A stretch of 64,000 bases of DNA, taken from assembly GCF_019236475.1 (NCBI RefSeq), contig NZ_JAFAIX010000013.1, positions 620,001-684,000 on the forward strand, read 5' to 3'. Position 1 is the stretch's first letter. Every line of letters begins with the position of its first letter. The notes under the pieces were generated by a model, which was given only the letters and a program-made list of their open reading frames with translations, did no database searches and was not told the DNA's origin. Position numbers and translations under genes: made by a program. Of this stretch, positions 35,718 to 44,054 are shown in pieces. Source of the DNA: Chitinophaga sp. GTDB lineage: Bacteria; Bacteroidota; Bacteroidia; Chitinophagales; Chitinophagaceae.

Positions 35718-37079
35718 CTATTCCTGTGGAAACTCGAGGGTAAATTTACTGCCTTTACCTACTACGCTTTCCACTTTGATTTTACCGTGATGAGCATCTA
35801 CAATCGCTTTCACATAGCTAAGTCCAAGGCCGAAACCTTTTACATTGTGGACGTTGCCGGTATGTGCGCGGTAGAATTTCTCAAAGATACGCGAAATAGT
35901 ATCTCTACTCATCCCAATACCATTGTCGGTAATGATGATGAATAAGCTTTTGCGAGTATTATAAGTGTTGATAGTGACTTCCAGGTTTTCTTTCGAATAT
36001 TTGATGGCATTGTCCAGGAGGTTGAAAACCACGTTGGAGAAATGCACATCATCCGCCATGATTACAGGGTTTACTGCATTCAGTTGGAGATCCACCACAC
36101 CATTTTTGTTAGCCAATTGCAACTGTAAGTTATCCACCGTATGTTGAATAACGTAATGCACATCCATTGCCTGTAGTTTCAGTCCGATTTCATCTTTCTC
36201 CAGGAGGGCAGATTGCAGGATAGTTTCCACCTGTTTATTCATGCGTTTATTTTCCTCCTTAATGATACCAGAGAAATAGCGGATTTTATCTTTATTATCC
36301 ATCACCTTTTCATTTCCAATAGCGTCAATAGCCAGGGAAATGGTGGCCAGCGGCGTTTTCAGCTCATGGGTCATGTTATTGATGAAGTCTGATTTTATCT
36401 CCGACAATTTCTTTTGGTTCAACATCGTTCGGATGGTGAGTGCGAATGCCGTTATGATGATGAGGGTAAAACTGATCCCTCCTATTATCATGATGGTTAG
36501 TTGGCGAACTACTTCGTCCTGGGTAGGTGTAATCAGAAATAATTGTTCCGGATTGGGGCCGAGGTTTTCATCCAACATGATGACTTTCATCTTGTATTCC
36601 TTATTCTGCTGGAGCGAGTCGTGCGCAAGGATATTAAACAACTTCTGGAATCCGGGCGTTTGCATACGCCAGACGGCGGTCCCTATCCCTGCTACAGGTC
36701 CGGCAATAGCGAATTCAAAATGGTTGGTATCCAGTCGGTGGTTTTTCAGACTGTTGATGATCACCTTTTCAATTTCAGCGGGTGTAAAGCGATCGCTCAC
36801 AAAAGAGCGTACCACTTGGGGTTTACCAAAATCGAACGATAGTCCACCATTCATTGGATCTGGTGAACTGGGGGATATTCGGAGGGCAACAGTAGTTCCT
36901 CTATGACTGATAAAGTATTCTCTTACCTCATTCACCACTTCAATGGCTCTTTGATCCAACTGTTTATTTTTGATTACAACAGCATTTTTTATCCAGTTAA
37001 CCTGGATATAAATTATTCCAAAGAGTGACACGGTGATCAGAACAACAATAACAGGGAAAATTCGCTTCAACGGTATCAT
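35718..37079 (-). CDS. Sensor histidine kinase, orphan
   Basis: 453 residues. Helix 1 at about 8-28, periplasmic domain about 29-193, helix 2 about 194-216, then the DHp domain with phospho-His238 (NNMTHELKTPLATI) and the ATPase domain with N box NVVFNLLDNAIKYS, G1 DNGIGMS and G2 GFGLGLSYV. Autophosphorylates and passes phosphate to a response regulator. No regulator is adjacent; its N-terminus resembles RprX-type kinases, and an RprY-like orphan regulator lies at 17527-18285. The ThiF-like gene follows after 15 nt. Confidence 0.92.
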   Translation of the reverse strand: MIPLKRIFPVIVVLITVSLFGIIYIQVNWIKNAVVIKNKQLDQRAIEVVNEVREYFISHRGTTVALRISPSSPDPMNGGLSFDFGKPQVVRSFVSDRFTPAEIEKVIINSLKNHRLDTNHFEFAIAGPVAGIGTAVWRMQTPGFQKLFNILAHDSLQQNKEYKMKVIMLDENLGPNPEQLFLITPTQDEVVRQLTIMIIGGISFTLIIITAFALTIRTMLNQKKLSEIKSDFINNMTHELKTPLATISLAIDAIGNEKVMDNKDKIRYFSGIIKEENKRMNKQVETILQSALLEKDEIGLKLQAMDVHYVIQHTVDNLQLQLANKNGVVDLQLNAVNPVIMADDVHFSNVVFNLLDNAIKYSKENLEVTINTYNTRKSLFIIITDNGIGMSRDTISRIFEKFYRAHTGNVHNVKGFGLGLSYVKAIVDAHHGKIKVESVVGKGSKFTLEFPQE

Positions 37080-37283
37080 GCAAAAAATGAGTAAGACTTA
37101 AATTTAAATAAATCAGGAACTTTTAAACACACTAAAATTGTTAAAAAAGATGCTTGCTATAGCAACAATGATACAAAATTAGATAGTTATAAGAGCTTGT
37201 GTAGCCTCTGTCTACAATTCAATATTACTTTAACGTAATTTTAACGGCAAACTTCTGATTTTTGTATAGCATCTTTCCTTACC
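37080..37283. other. AT-rich intergenic stretch upstream of the histidine kinase
   Basis: No gene is supported here. It must hold the kinase promoter on the minus strand, but I cannot place both boxes. The remainder of the gap to 37567 holds the small-RNA candidate and the YqgE leader. Confidence 0.4.
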
Positions 37284-37312
37284 TTTGTTCTATCAAACTG
37301 GTACTAAATTTG
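37284..37312 (+). promoter_or_regulatory. Bacteroidota-type promoter of the small-RNA candidate
   Basis: TTTG (37284-37287), 17 nt, then TAAATTTG (37305-37312), at the short end of the phylum spacing. Start of transcription is predicted near 37319. Confidence 0.55.
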
Positions 37313-37318
37313 CTTAGT

Positions 37319-37437
37319 TAAGTTTGACAAAAGCACAAGAAATTAAACTTTCTACATACATCGACGTGGATTCGTTCCATAAGCGATTTAGATTTTGGTT
37401 GATAAAATGGTAAGGAGGTTGTCTAGCCTCCTTTTTT
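37319..37437 (+). ncRNA. Candidate small RNA, about 120 nt
   Basis: From the predicted start near 37319 to the hairpin and T run at 37412-37437 there is no convincing open frame: the only ATG, at 37407, is inside the terminator region. Promoter, short non-coding body and intrinsic terminator together suggest an independent small RNA. I do not recognise a known family (not tmRNA, SRP RNA or RNase P by length and motifs). Alternatively it is a terminated leader of the YqgE gene 131 nt further on. Confidence 0.45.
37412..37437 (+). terminator. Intrinsic terminator of the small-RNA candidate
   Basis: Stem AAGGAGG / CCTCCTT with an 8-nt loop, followed by a run of seven T. The orientation fits the plus strand. 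No protein gene ends upstream on this strand. Confidence 0.75.
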
Positions 37438-37567
37438 TATGCCCTTCCCTATAGATTAAATTTTATCTACATATATAATTCCCTATCGAACTGCCTTTCT
37501 CGCAGTGAGTTTCTTTTTTATTATAGCAAACCCTTAAATTTATATAAGTGAATCAAAACGATAGATT

Positions 37568-38119
37568 ATGACAGCATTGGCTCCCGGCGTGTTATTAATA
37601 GCAGATCCTTTTCTGAAGGACCCGAATTTTTCCCGCACAGTGGTGTTATTATGTGAGCATCAGGAGAAGGGGAGTTTTGGATTTGTATTGAATAAATTGT
37701 TTGATCAGCGTTTGGGCGAGTTAATTCCAGAGGTGATAATGGCAAATATTCCTGTATATGTAGGTGGGCCGGTGCAGATGGACACGATCCATTTTGTGCA
37801 TCAGCAGCCAGAAATCATTAGCGGGGGACTGGAAATTTGTCCTGGTGTATTTTGGGGCGGGCATTTTGACAGTGTAGTAGCGAATATCAACCAGGGTAGA
37901 ATAGACCTTGATAAGATTAAATTCTTCATTGGATATTCCGGTTGGAGCACTGGTCAACTGGACGAGGAGATGAAAGAGAAGTCATGGATCGTAACTGCTG
38001 CGCTGCCAACCTTGGTATTTGCGAAAGATGAGCAGCAAATCTGGCAGAATGCTTTAAAGAATATGGGTAGTAATTTCGCGATGATGGCGAATTTCCCGAT
38101 TGATCCTTCCCTTAATTAA
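37568..38119 (+). CDS. YqgE/AlgH family protein
   Basis: 183 residues, full length for the family. Conserved start LAPGVLLIADPFLKDPNFSRTVVLLCEH and KGSFGFVLNK, then VYVGGPVQMDTIHFVH and GYSGWSTGQLDEE. No signal peptide or membrane helix. The family is widespread but its function is not established; AlgH was named from alginate regulation in Pseudomonas. Single gene here. Confidence 0.92.
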   Translation: MTALAPGVLLIADPFLKDPNFSRTVVLLCEHQEKGSFGFVLNKLFDQRLGELIPEVIMANIPVYVGGPVQMDTIHFVHQQPEIISGGLEICPGVFWGGHFDSVVANINQGRIDLDKIKFFIGYSGWSTGQLDEEMKEKSWIVTAALPTLVFAKDEQQIWQNALKNMGSNFAMMANFPIDPSLN

Positions 38120-38198
38120 TAAATATTTCCTGTTATTACTTTTTGCTTAGTGGGTGATTCCCAAACTAATATCTGTATTCTACAGTAGCGAGTGTATA

Positions 38199-38360
38199 AT
38201 GTCTATAAAAATGAACAGGAATATATATGATTTTTTAAAACAAATTAAATATCTTGCTAAAGTAAGAATCAAGTGTAAGAGCGCGTTGTTACCCGTTTCA
38301 GGTAAAGAAAAACCGAATACCAATTCCTATGAAGGCGAAAATATTAACATGGAAAAGTAG
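38199..38360 (+). CDS. Doubtful 53-residue open frame
   Basis: ATG at 38199 opens 53 codons (MSIKMNRNIYDFLKQIKYLA..., ending SYEGENINMEK). The composition is natural and Lys-rich, but there is no ribosome site, no recognised family and no conserved neighbour. The frame can also be begun at GTG 38154. I list it only because it is the sole plausible coding content of the 548-nt gap after the YqgE gene. Confidence 0.2.
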   Translation: MSIKMNRNIYDFLKQIKYLAKVRIKCKSALLPVSGKEKPNTNSYEGENINMEK

Positions 38361-38619
38361 TGCTCCTTCTCTGGCGACGCGCATTGTCGTGCATTTACCT
38401 GCATACCATTTATTAACAGCAAACACAATCAGTATCAGCAAATTCATTAGGTAATAATACACAGCCTTTAAAAGGGCTGCCCCGTTGGAGGGAATGCTAT
38501 GGCGACTATTTCGTATAGCCGTTACCGTTGTATTTCCGAAGGCGGGGTGTTGGAGTCCCGCGGAGTAATCTTGCTATTGGCGGGTTTCTTCTAAGATTGG
38601 AATAGTTAGGACAAAAGAA
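38361..38619. other. Unexplained GC-richer intergenic segment with inverted repeats
   Basis: Within an AT-rich gap, about 38461-38580 is GC-richer. It contains CAGCC/GGCTG, CCCCG near 38479 pairing with CGGGG near 38543, GCTAT/ATAGC between them, and TTGGAG twice. No open frame spans it. It could be a structured RNA, a repeat-family copy or decayed coding DNA; the sequence alone does not decide. Confidence 0.4.
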
Positions 38620-38643
38620 AGGCCGGGTATTCTTACCCGGCCT
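38620..38643 (-). terminator. Terminator of the atpD-atpC operon
   Basis: Perfect 10-bp arms AGGCCGGGTA (38620-38629) and TACCCGGCCT (38634-38643), loop TTCT. On the minus strand it follows the atpC stop at 38668 and is trailed by TTTCTTTTG. Confidence 0.8.
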
Positions 38644-38667
38644 AGTAAATTATGTCAACTGGTGGTA

Positions 38668-38928
38668 TTATTTCTTCTCCAGTGCTGTGGCGCCTTCAAC
38701 CAACACAGTGGCTTTATTGCGTAAAACTTCTACGAAACCGCCGCTGATCGTAAAGAATTCAGCATGCGTTTTATCCTTCAGCACTTTCATGTTACCATTT
38801 CCGAGCGCAGCAATGATCGGCGCATGTTTATCCAGTATTTCAAAAGAACCGTCGATACCTGGGAGTTGTACGCCGTACACCTCACCTGAGTATAACTTTC
38901 TTTCCGGTGTTAATACTTCTAATAGCAT
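38668..38928 (-). CDS. atpC: F1 ATP synthase subunit epsilon
   Basis: 86 residues: only the N-terminal beta-barrel domain (MLLEVLTPERKLYSGEV, SFEILDKHAPIIAAL, ISGGFVEVLRNKATVLVE). The C-terminal helical hairpin found in E. coli epsilon (about 138 residues) is missing, as is usual for Bacteroidota, so inhibition of the rotor by that arm is not expected. Couples the gamma subunit to the c-ring. It follows atpD after 66 nt, with a hairpin between. Confidence 0.93.
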   Translation of the reverse strand: MLLEVLTPERKLYSGEVYGVQLPGIDGSFEILDKHAPIIAALGNGNMKVLKDKTHAEFFTISGGFVEVLRNKATVLVEGATALEKK

Positions 38929-38959
38929 GAGAATAATCGTAAATGGTTAAATATATTGT

Positions 38960-38985
38960 ATAATCCCCGCTGTGGCGGGGATTAT
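38960..38985 (-). other. Perfect hairpin between atpD and atpC
   Basis: Arms ATAATCCCCGC (38960-38970) and GCGGGGATTAT (38975-38985), loop TGTG, 9 nt past the atpD stop on the minus strand. No clean T tract follows. Probably a processing or mRNA-stabilising structure, or a partial terminator that sets the beta:epsilon ratio (the enzyme needs three beta per epsilon). Confidence 0.65.
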
Positions 38986-38994
38986 CAGCTATAA

Positions 38995-40494
38995 TTATTT
39001 AGCTTGTTCCAGTAATTTCTTACCTTTTGCGATAGCATCATCGATGTTACCTACCAGGTTGAACGCAGCTTCTGGATACTCATCTACTTCACCGTCCATG
39101 ATCATATTGAAACCACGGATAGTCTCTTCGATTGGTACCAGTACACCTTTCAGACCGGTGAACTGTTCTGCTACGTGGAATGGCTGAGACAAGAAACGTT
39201 GTACACGACGTGCACGAGCAACTGTCTGTTTGTCTTCGTCGCTCAATTCGTCCATACCCAGGATCGCGATGATATCTTGCAGCTCTTTATAGCGTTGCAG
39301 AATCATTTTCACACGTTGAGCACAGTTATAATGCGCTTCACCTACGATAGCAGGAGTCAGGATACGAGAAGTAGAATCCAGCGGGCTCACAGCAGGGTAG
39401 ATACCAAGATCGGAAATCTTACGATCCAATACGGTGGTAGCATCCAAGTGAGAGAAGGTTGTAGCTGGAGCAGGGTCAGTCAAGTCATCCGCAGGTACGT
39501 AAACTGCCTGTACGGAAGTGATAGAACCGTTTTTGGTAGATGTGATACGCTCTTGCATCAGACCCATCTCAGTAGCCAGGGTTGGTTGGTAACCTACCGC
39601 AGAAGGCATACGACCTAACAGTGCGGATACCTCAGAACCAGCCTGGGTGAAACGGAAGATGTTATCAACGAAGAACAGGATATCACGACCACCACCTGCA
39701 GAGCCATCTCCATCACGGAAATATTCTGCCAGTGTAAGACCAGATAATGCCACACGTGCACGCGCACCTGGAGGCTCGTTCATCTGTCCAAACACGAAAG
39801 TAGCTTGGGAGTTTTTCAGCAATTCTTTATCCACAGCGGTAACATCCCAGTCACCATGCTCCATGGATTCTTTAAATTTATCACCATATCTCACGATGTT
39901 CGCTTCGATCATCTCACGCATCAGGTCATTACCTTCACGTGTACGCTCACCCACACCAGCAAATACGGACAAACCTTCGTGTGCTTTCGCAATGTTGTTG
40001 ATCAGCTCCTGAATCAATACAGTTTTACCCACACCGGCACCACCGAACAAACCGATTTTACCACCTTTTGCATATGGCTCGATCAGATCGATTACTTTAA
40101 TACCTGTGAACAGTACTTCTGTTTCAGTAGCCAGTTCCTCAAATTTAGGAGGCTGACGGTGGATGGAATAACCATTGGAAGTGTCAATCTGACCCAGACC
40201 GTCGATCGCTTCACCTACCACATTGAACAAACGTCCTTTAACCTGGTCACCAATTGGCATTTTAATAGGCGCGCCTTTATCCACAACTTCCATTCCGCGA
40301 ACCATACCGTCAGTGGAGTCCATCGCTACGCAACGAACGCTATCCTCACCCAGGTGCTGTTGTACTTCCAATACTACTTTCTGACCGTTTTCGCGGGTGA
40401 TTTCCAATGCGTTGTAGATTTCGGGCAATTTGTTTTCAAAGTGCACGTCCACCACGGGACCGATAATTTGTTTGATCTTACCTGTGTTAGGCAT
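38995..40494 (-). CDS. atpD: F1 ATP synthase subunit beta
   Basis: 499 residues. The catalytic subunit: Walker A GGAGVGKTVLI, Walker B ILFFVDNIFRF, the catalytic Glu in AGVGERTREGNDL, the ALLGRMPSAVGYQPTLATEMG block and the C-terminal DELSDEDK motif (DELSEED type). The other F-type ATPase genes are not in this window, as expected for this phylum. Promoter at 40576-40606. Confidence 0.98.
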   Translation of the reverse strand: MPNTGKIKQIIGPVVDVHFENKLPEIYNALEITRENGQKVVLEVQQHLGEDSVRCVAMDSTDGMVRGMEVVDKGAPIKMPIGDQVKGRLFNVVGEAIDGLGQIDTSNGYSIHRQPPKFEELATETEVLFTGIKVIDLIEPYAKGGKIGLFGGAGVGKTVLIQELINNIAKAHEGLSVFAGVGERTREGNDLMREMIEANIVRYGDKFKESMEHGDWDVTAVDKELLKNSQATFVFGQMNEPPGARARVALSGLTLAEYFRDGDGSAGGGRDILFFVDNIFRFTQAGSEVSALLGRMPSAVGYQPTLATEMGLMQERITSTKNGSITSVQAVYVPADDLTDPAPATTFSHLDATTVLDRKISDLGIYPAVSPLDSTSRILTPAIVGEAHYNCAQRVKMILQRYKELQDIIAILGMDELSDEDKQTVARARRVQRFLSQPFHVAEQFTGLKGVLVPIEETIRGFNMIMDGEVDEYPEAAFNLVGNIDDAIAKGKKLLEQAK

Positions 40495-40575
40495 ATTTCT
40501 AAAGAGGTTTATAAAATACTAAAAGTTATTTCCTCAAAAACCAAAACTCGTTGCTTTAGTTTCCAAAATTTGGCG

Positions 40576-40606
40576 CAAAGGTAAGAGGAAATGCATGAAA
40601 ATCAAA
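40576..40606 (-). promoter_or_regulatory. Bacteroidota-type promoter of atpD-atpC
   Basis: On the minus strand TTTG (40606-40603), 19 nt, TACCTTTG (40583-40576): an exact match to the phylum consensus. Transcription should start near 40570, giving a leader of about 75 nt. Confidence 0.75.
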
Positions 40607-40845
40607 ACACGACCTTGTAAAAATATAGGTTTAAATCGGCTTTTTCATAGCCTTTTACAATTATACTCAACCATTCTCCCCTCAATTGACCATCAAACCT
40701 ATAATATTATTAAATAAATTAATTCATAACTTCTCCCCAAAAATTTATCCAAATCACCCTCCTCCACTCATAAAATATTTCCCAAATCATACCACCCAGT
40801 ACTGTATTTTGCTCTTTCCCTTATAGTATTATATAATAACACAAT
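40607..40845. other. Divergent intergenic region between atpD and the phosphatase gene
   Basis: AT-rich, no gene. It should hold the promoter of the phosphatase gene; TATTTTG near 40804 is close to a -7 box but not exact. Confidence 0.35.
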
Positions 40846-42060
40846 ATGAAAACAAACAGTGAACAATCCCGTAGGAAATTCCTCGGCAACCTCTCCAAAG
40901 CCGGACTGCTTGGACTCACCGGCATACCATCCATCGCCAGCGCCGCCAGCCTGGCCCCAACAGATCAAACAAATACCCACCGGTTCCTTTGTAAACCTTA
41001 TCTCCAATATCCCGCCCCAGATACCATCTCTGTGATGTGGCTCACCGCCAAGCCCTCCTATAGCTGGGTGGAATATGCAGAAGAAGGTAAACCAGCCAGC
41101 AAAGCACATTCCGTTCACCACGGACTCGTAGACGCCAATAACCGCCTACATAAAATTGCATTGGATCACCTGGAACCAGGAAAAAAATATACTTATAAAG
41201 TCTTCTCTAAAGAAATAACGGACTTCCAACCTTATAAACTTACCTATGGCGAAACCATCACCAGCGATACTTATGCCTTCACTGCACCCAATCCGCAGTC
41301 AAAAGAAGTTTCCTGGGTGATTATCAATGATATCCATGATCGTCCGGAGTCCATCCCTCATCTGATGAAACTCAATGGCCCCTCTCCATACGATTTCGTG
41401 TTCTTCAATGGGGATGTATTCGACTATCAAGCGGATGAACAACAGATCATTAATCATATGCTTACCGCCTGCGGCGATACCTTCTCCACCCAAACACCAT
41501 TCTTATACGTGCGCGGCAACCACGAAACCCGCGGTAAATACGCCCGCGAATGGCACCAGTATTTCGAAAACCCCGGCAGAAACAACTATTTCTCCTTCAC
41601 CTGGGGACCTGTTTTTGCCATCGTACTAGACACAGGTGAAGACAAAGAAGATACCCACCCTGTGTATGCCGGCATCGTGGATTTCGACACCTATCGCCAA
41701 GAACAAGCGGCATGGTTAGAAAAACAATTACAATCTCCTGCCTATAAAAAAGCTAAACACAAAGTGGTCATGATGCATATTCCCCACTACCATGGTGGAG
41801 AATGGCATGGCACGGTGCATTGCCGAGACCTTTTCGGCGGCTTATTCAATAAATACAAAATTGATATCCTGATCTGCGGCCATACGCATACCTATGGCGT
41901 ACATCCGCCAGAACAAGGCAAACATAACTATCCGATGATTATCGGAGGAGGCCCCAAAGATGGTAAACGCACACTGATTAAAGTGAAGGCGGATCAACAA
42001 CAATTGGTACTCACCATGCTCCGCGATGATGGAGAAGTGGTAGGTGAATATAAAGTATAA
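40846..42060 (+). CDS. Tat-exported metallophosphoesterase, purple acid phosphatase-like
   Basis: 404 residues. The N-terminus SRRKFLGNLSKAGLLGLTG is a twin-arginine signal, so it is exported folded. A fibronectin-type domain follows (about 45-150: PYLQYPAPDTISVMWLTAKP), as in purple acid phosphatases, then the calcineurin-like metal centre: NDIHD, FNGDVFD, RGNHETRG, MMHIPHYHG and CGHTHTYG. It hydrolyses phosphate esters with a two-metal centre; the substrate is unknown. Single gene, ended by a 19-bp hairpin. Confidence 0.9.
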   Translation: MKTNSEQSRRKFLGNLSKAGLLGLTGIPSIASAASLAPTDQTNTHRFLCKPYLQYPAPDTISVMWLTAKPSYSWVEYAEEGKPASKAHSVHHGLVDANNRLHKIALDHLEPGKKYTYKVFSKEITDFQPYKLTYGETITSDTYAFTAPNPQSKEVSWVIINDIHDRPESIPHLMKLNGPSPYDFVFFNGDVFDYQADEQQIINHMLTACGDTFSTQTPFLYVRGNHETRGKYAREWHQYFENPGRNNYFSFTWGPVFAIVLDTGEDKEDTHPVYAGIVDFDTYRQEQAAWLEKQLQSPAYKKAKHKVVMMHIPHYHGGEWHGTVHCRDLFGGLFNKYKIDILICGHTHTYGVHPPEQGKHNYPMIIGGGPKDGKRTLIKVKADQQQLVLTMLRDDGEVVGEYKV

Positions 42061-42101
42061 AAGAAGCGGGATTGACGTCTGCGACGTCAATCCCGCTTCT
42101 T
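42061..42101. terminator. 19-bp perfect hairpin terminator
   Basis: Arms AAGAAGCGGGATTGACGTC (42061-42079) and its exact complement at 42083-42101, loop TGC. It begins right after the phosphatase stop and can act in both directions against the converging DUF4349 gene. Confidence 0.85.
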
Positions 42102-42184
42102 TATAGGCAGAAGATTTCAGCCTTTATTCCTTTGGGCAAATTTGTTTTGTAACTGCCCACTTTTGAGATATCCTTTTTGTTCTA

Positions 42185-43090
42185 TTAGACTTTATTCATC
42201 AATCGCCTGAATATTACTATAATCTGCAGTAGTACAATGGAACCGACCAATGTAGCCGCAACAGACACTATGAAAATGGCATAATACTTTATCGTCCATT
42301 CCAATGCCCTAACCAAGCGAGTAGTGAAATGGATGGTATTTGCAACGGGTTTCTTCGATTCGTACAGATATAACTGAACGGTACAGAATTCATTTACGGA
42401 ATCAAAGCTTCCCAGCTCTACGCCCAGGTTTTGCAGGGATGTTTCTATATCATAAATTTTGTTATGTAAGGAGATGAAATCTTCTATTTTCCCTGGCTGT
42501 TTCTTTAATTCATTGAGAGAGGCCAATGATTTTTCCAGGGAAACCTTTTGGGCATTGAGTTTACTATACTCGTTGGTTTTGTCTGTTTTGGTCACTTCGC
42601 GTACTACGACAACGCCTACACGCTGTACGGCCTGGTAAAAAGAATCAAACTTTTCCGGCACTACGCCCACCAACAACTGCATACTCCTGGAACCAGGATT
42701 ACCTGTTTTGTTTTCAAACTGAATGACAGATCCTGAACTGTCAATCAACTGATAGACCGAAGCTTCATCCTGCGTATAATTGGTGGTTTTTGTTTCTACA
42801 CGGGCAATTTTTTCATACTTCTGACTGGCAATAGCACGCACCTCTCCCATATCCATAGGGGCGGCGGGTCCAGCTTTGGTAGCAACACCCATATCTTTTA
42901 CCTTATACGATGCAGAAGCATAGTTCCTATGGCCCCTGCCAAAGTTGAACATGCCACGAGATTCACCGCCTTCATAATTAGCGGGGGTATACAAATAACC
43001 ATACAACAATCGCAAACCAAACATCAATAGGAAAATACAGCAACAGGCTAGCAACAGACACTTTAGGTCCTTGCGGGTAAAGGTTGACAT
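42185..43090 (-). CDS. DUF4349-domain membrane protein
   Basis: 301 residues. Helix at about 10-32, an extracytoplasmic domain with a coiled-coil part (KLNAQKVSLEKSLASLNELKK, ISLHNKIYDIETSLQNLG), and C-terminal helices from about 258. The pattern of repeated strands around MQLLVGVVPEKFDSFYQAVQRVG plus coiled coil plus C-terminal membrane anchor is that of DUF4349 proteins, whose function is unknown. It starts 31 nt after the pnuC stop, same strand. Confidence 0.8.
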   Translation of the reverse strand: MSTFTRKDLKCLLLACCCIFLLMFGLRLLYGYLYTPANYEGGESRGMFNFGRGHRNYASASYKVKDMGVATKAGPAAPMDMGEVRAIASQKYEKIARVETKTTNYTQDEASVYQLIDSSGSVIQFENKTGNPGSRSMQLLVGVVPEKFDSFYQAVQRVGVVVVREVTKTDKTNEYSKLNAQKVSLEKSLASLNELKKQPGKIEDFISLHNKIYDIETSLQNLGVELGSFDSVNEFCTVQLYLYESKKPVANTIHFTTRLVRALEWTIKYYAIFIVSVAATLVGSIVLLQIIVIFRRLMNKV

Positions 43091-43121
43091 AAAATAGAAG
43101 GTTTAAGAATGACGGAAATAT

Positions 43122-43763
43122 TTAGCTGATTTGTTTTTGGTAAGTCTTTACCCACTTTATCAATCCCATCGTTGCTATGATGAGTAAAATGAAATATTCC
43201 ACACCCAGGAAGCGCACATTTTTCTGAAAATAAATTGCAGTGGCCACCACGTCTACTGTTACCCACAACAGCCAATTTTCCCAGATACGCTTTGCCAACA
43301 AGATATTGGCAAATATGCTCAGTACTGCTACAAATGAATCGGTATAAGGATAGGCGGCAGGATGTTCAAATACAGTCGGGAACCAGTTATGTAGGTTAGC
43401 AATCACAAATCCAGTACAGAATGTGAGTACGAATGCGAGTATCCCCAATAACCACCTGGTAGCTACTTTCAGGGCATAAATCGGTTCATTTTCAGGTTGT
43501 TTCCTAAACCAGAATATCCAGCCATATACGCCCGTGGCAAAGAAATAGATCTGCAGAAACATATCTGCATATAGCTGCAATTGCCAGAAAAGCACAAAAA
43601 AACAAGCTACATTAATCAAACCTATCGGCCAGGTCAGAATATGATCCCGCGCCGCCAGCCATACACATAATAAGCCGGTCAATGTTCCTATAAATTCAAT
43701 GTAACTGACTTCATATCCCAATGCCGTGAAAAAGATATGCTGTATGCTGAAAAATTCGATCAT
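43122..43763 (-). CDS. pnuC: Nicotinamide riboside transporter PnuC
   Basis: 213 residues with about seven membrane helices. FIGTLTGLLCVWLAARDHILTWPIGLINVACF is the PnuC family core, in which the WP(I/V)G element lines the substrate site. It lets nicotinamide riboside or a related vitamin cross the inner membrane. Members next to thiamine genes carry thiamine instead, but I see no TPP riboswitch, TonB receptor or kinase here, so nicotinamide riboside is more likely. Confidence 0.88.
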   Translation of the reverse strand: MIEFFSIQHIFFTALGYEVSYIEFIGTLTGLLCVWLAARDHILTWPIGLINVACFFVLFWQLQLYADMFLQIYFFATGVYGWIFWFRKQPENEPIYALKVATRWLLGILAFVLTFCTGFVIANLHNWFPTVFEHPAAYPYTDSFVAVLSIFANILLAKRIWENWLLWVTVDVVATAIYFQKNVRFLGVEYFILLIIATMGLIKWVKTYQKQIS

Positions 43764-44054
43764 GGCGCAATATTAATACATCGCTTAAATTGATAGAAAT
43801 GTTATTTTAACTTAATAACTATGAAATTAAATATTCGAACAAAAAATCGGCTGTAACAAGCTGACATTCATCTCACTAAAGTCACAATAAAAAATTGGTC
43901 TTCTTTTTGCAATTACTGTTTTAGAGCAATGCTAAACCCTAAAAATGCATTAGCAGAACTTTAACAAAATTCTATAAAAAGATTAGACACTGCCTTTTAG
44001 ACCTTACCCCATTTTCGCCGTCTAAATTACAGCGACAATCATAAAAACAGGAGT

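Noticed and set aside
38440..38600. tRNA gene in the GC-richer gap after the YqgE gene
   Set aside because: No T-loop consensus and no acceptor stem pairing of 7 bp at tRNA spacing.
43764..44054. TPP or NAD riboswitch upstream of pnuC
   Set aside because: I looked for the conserved TPP CTGAGA element on the minus strand and for paired helices and found none convincing.
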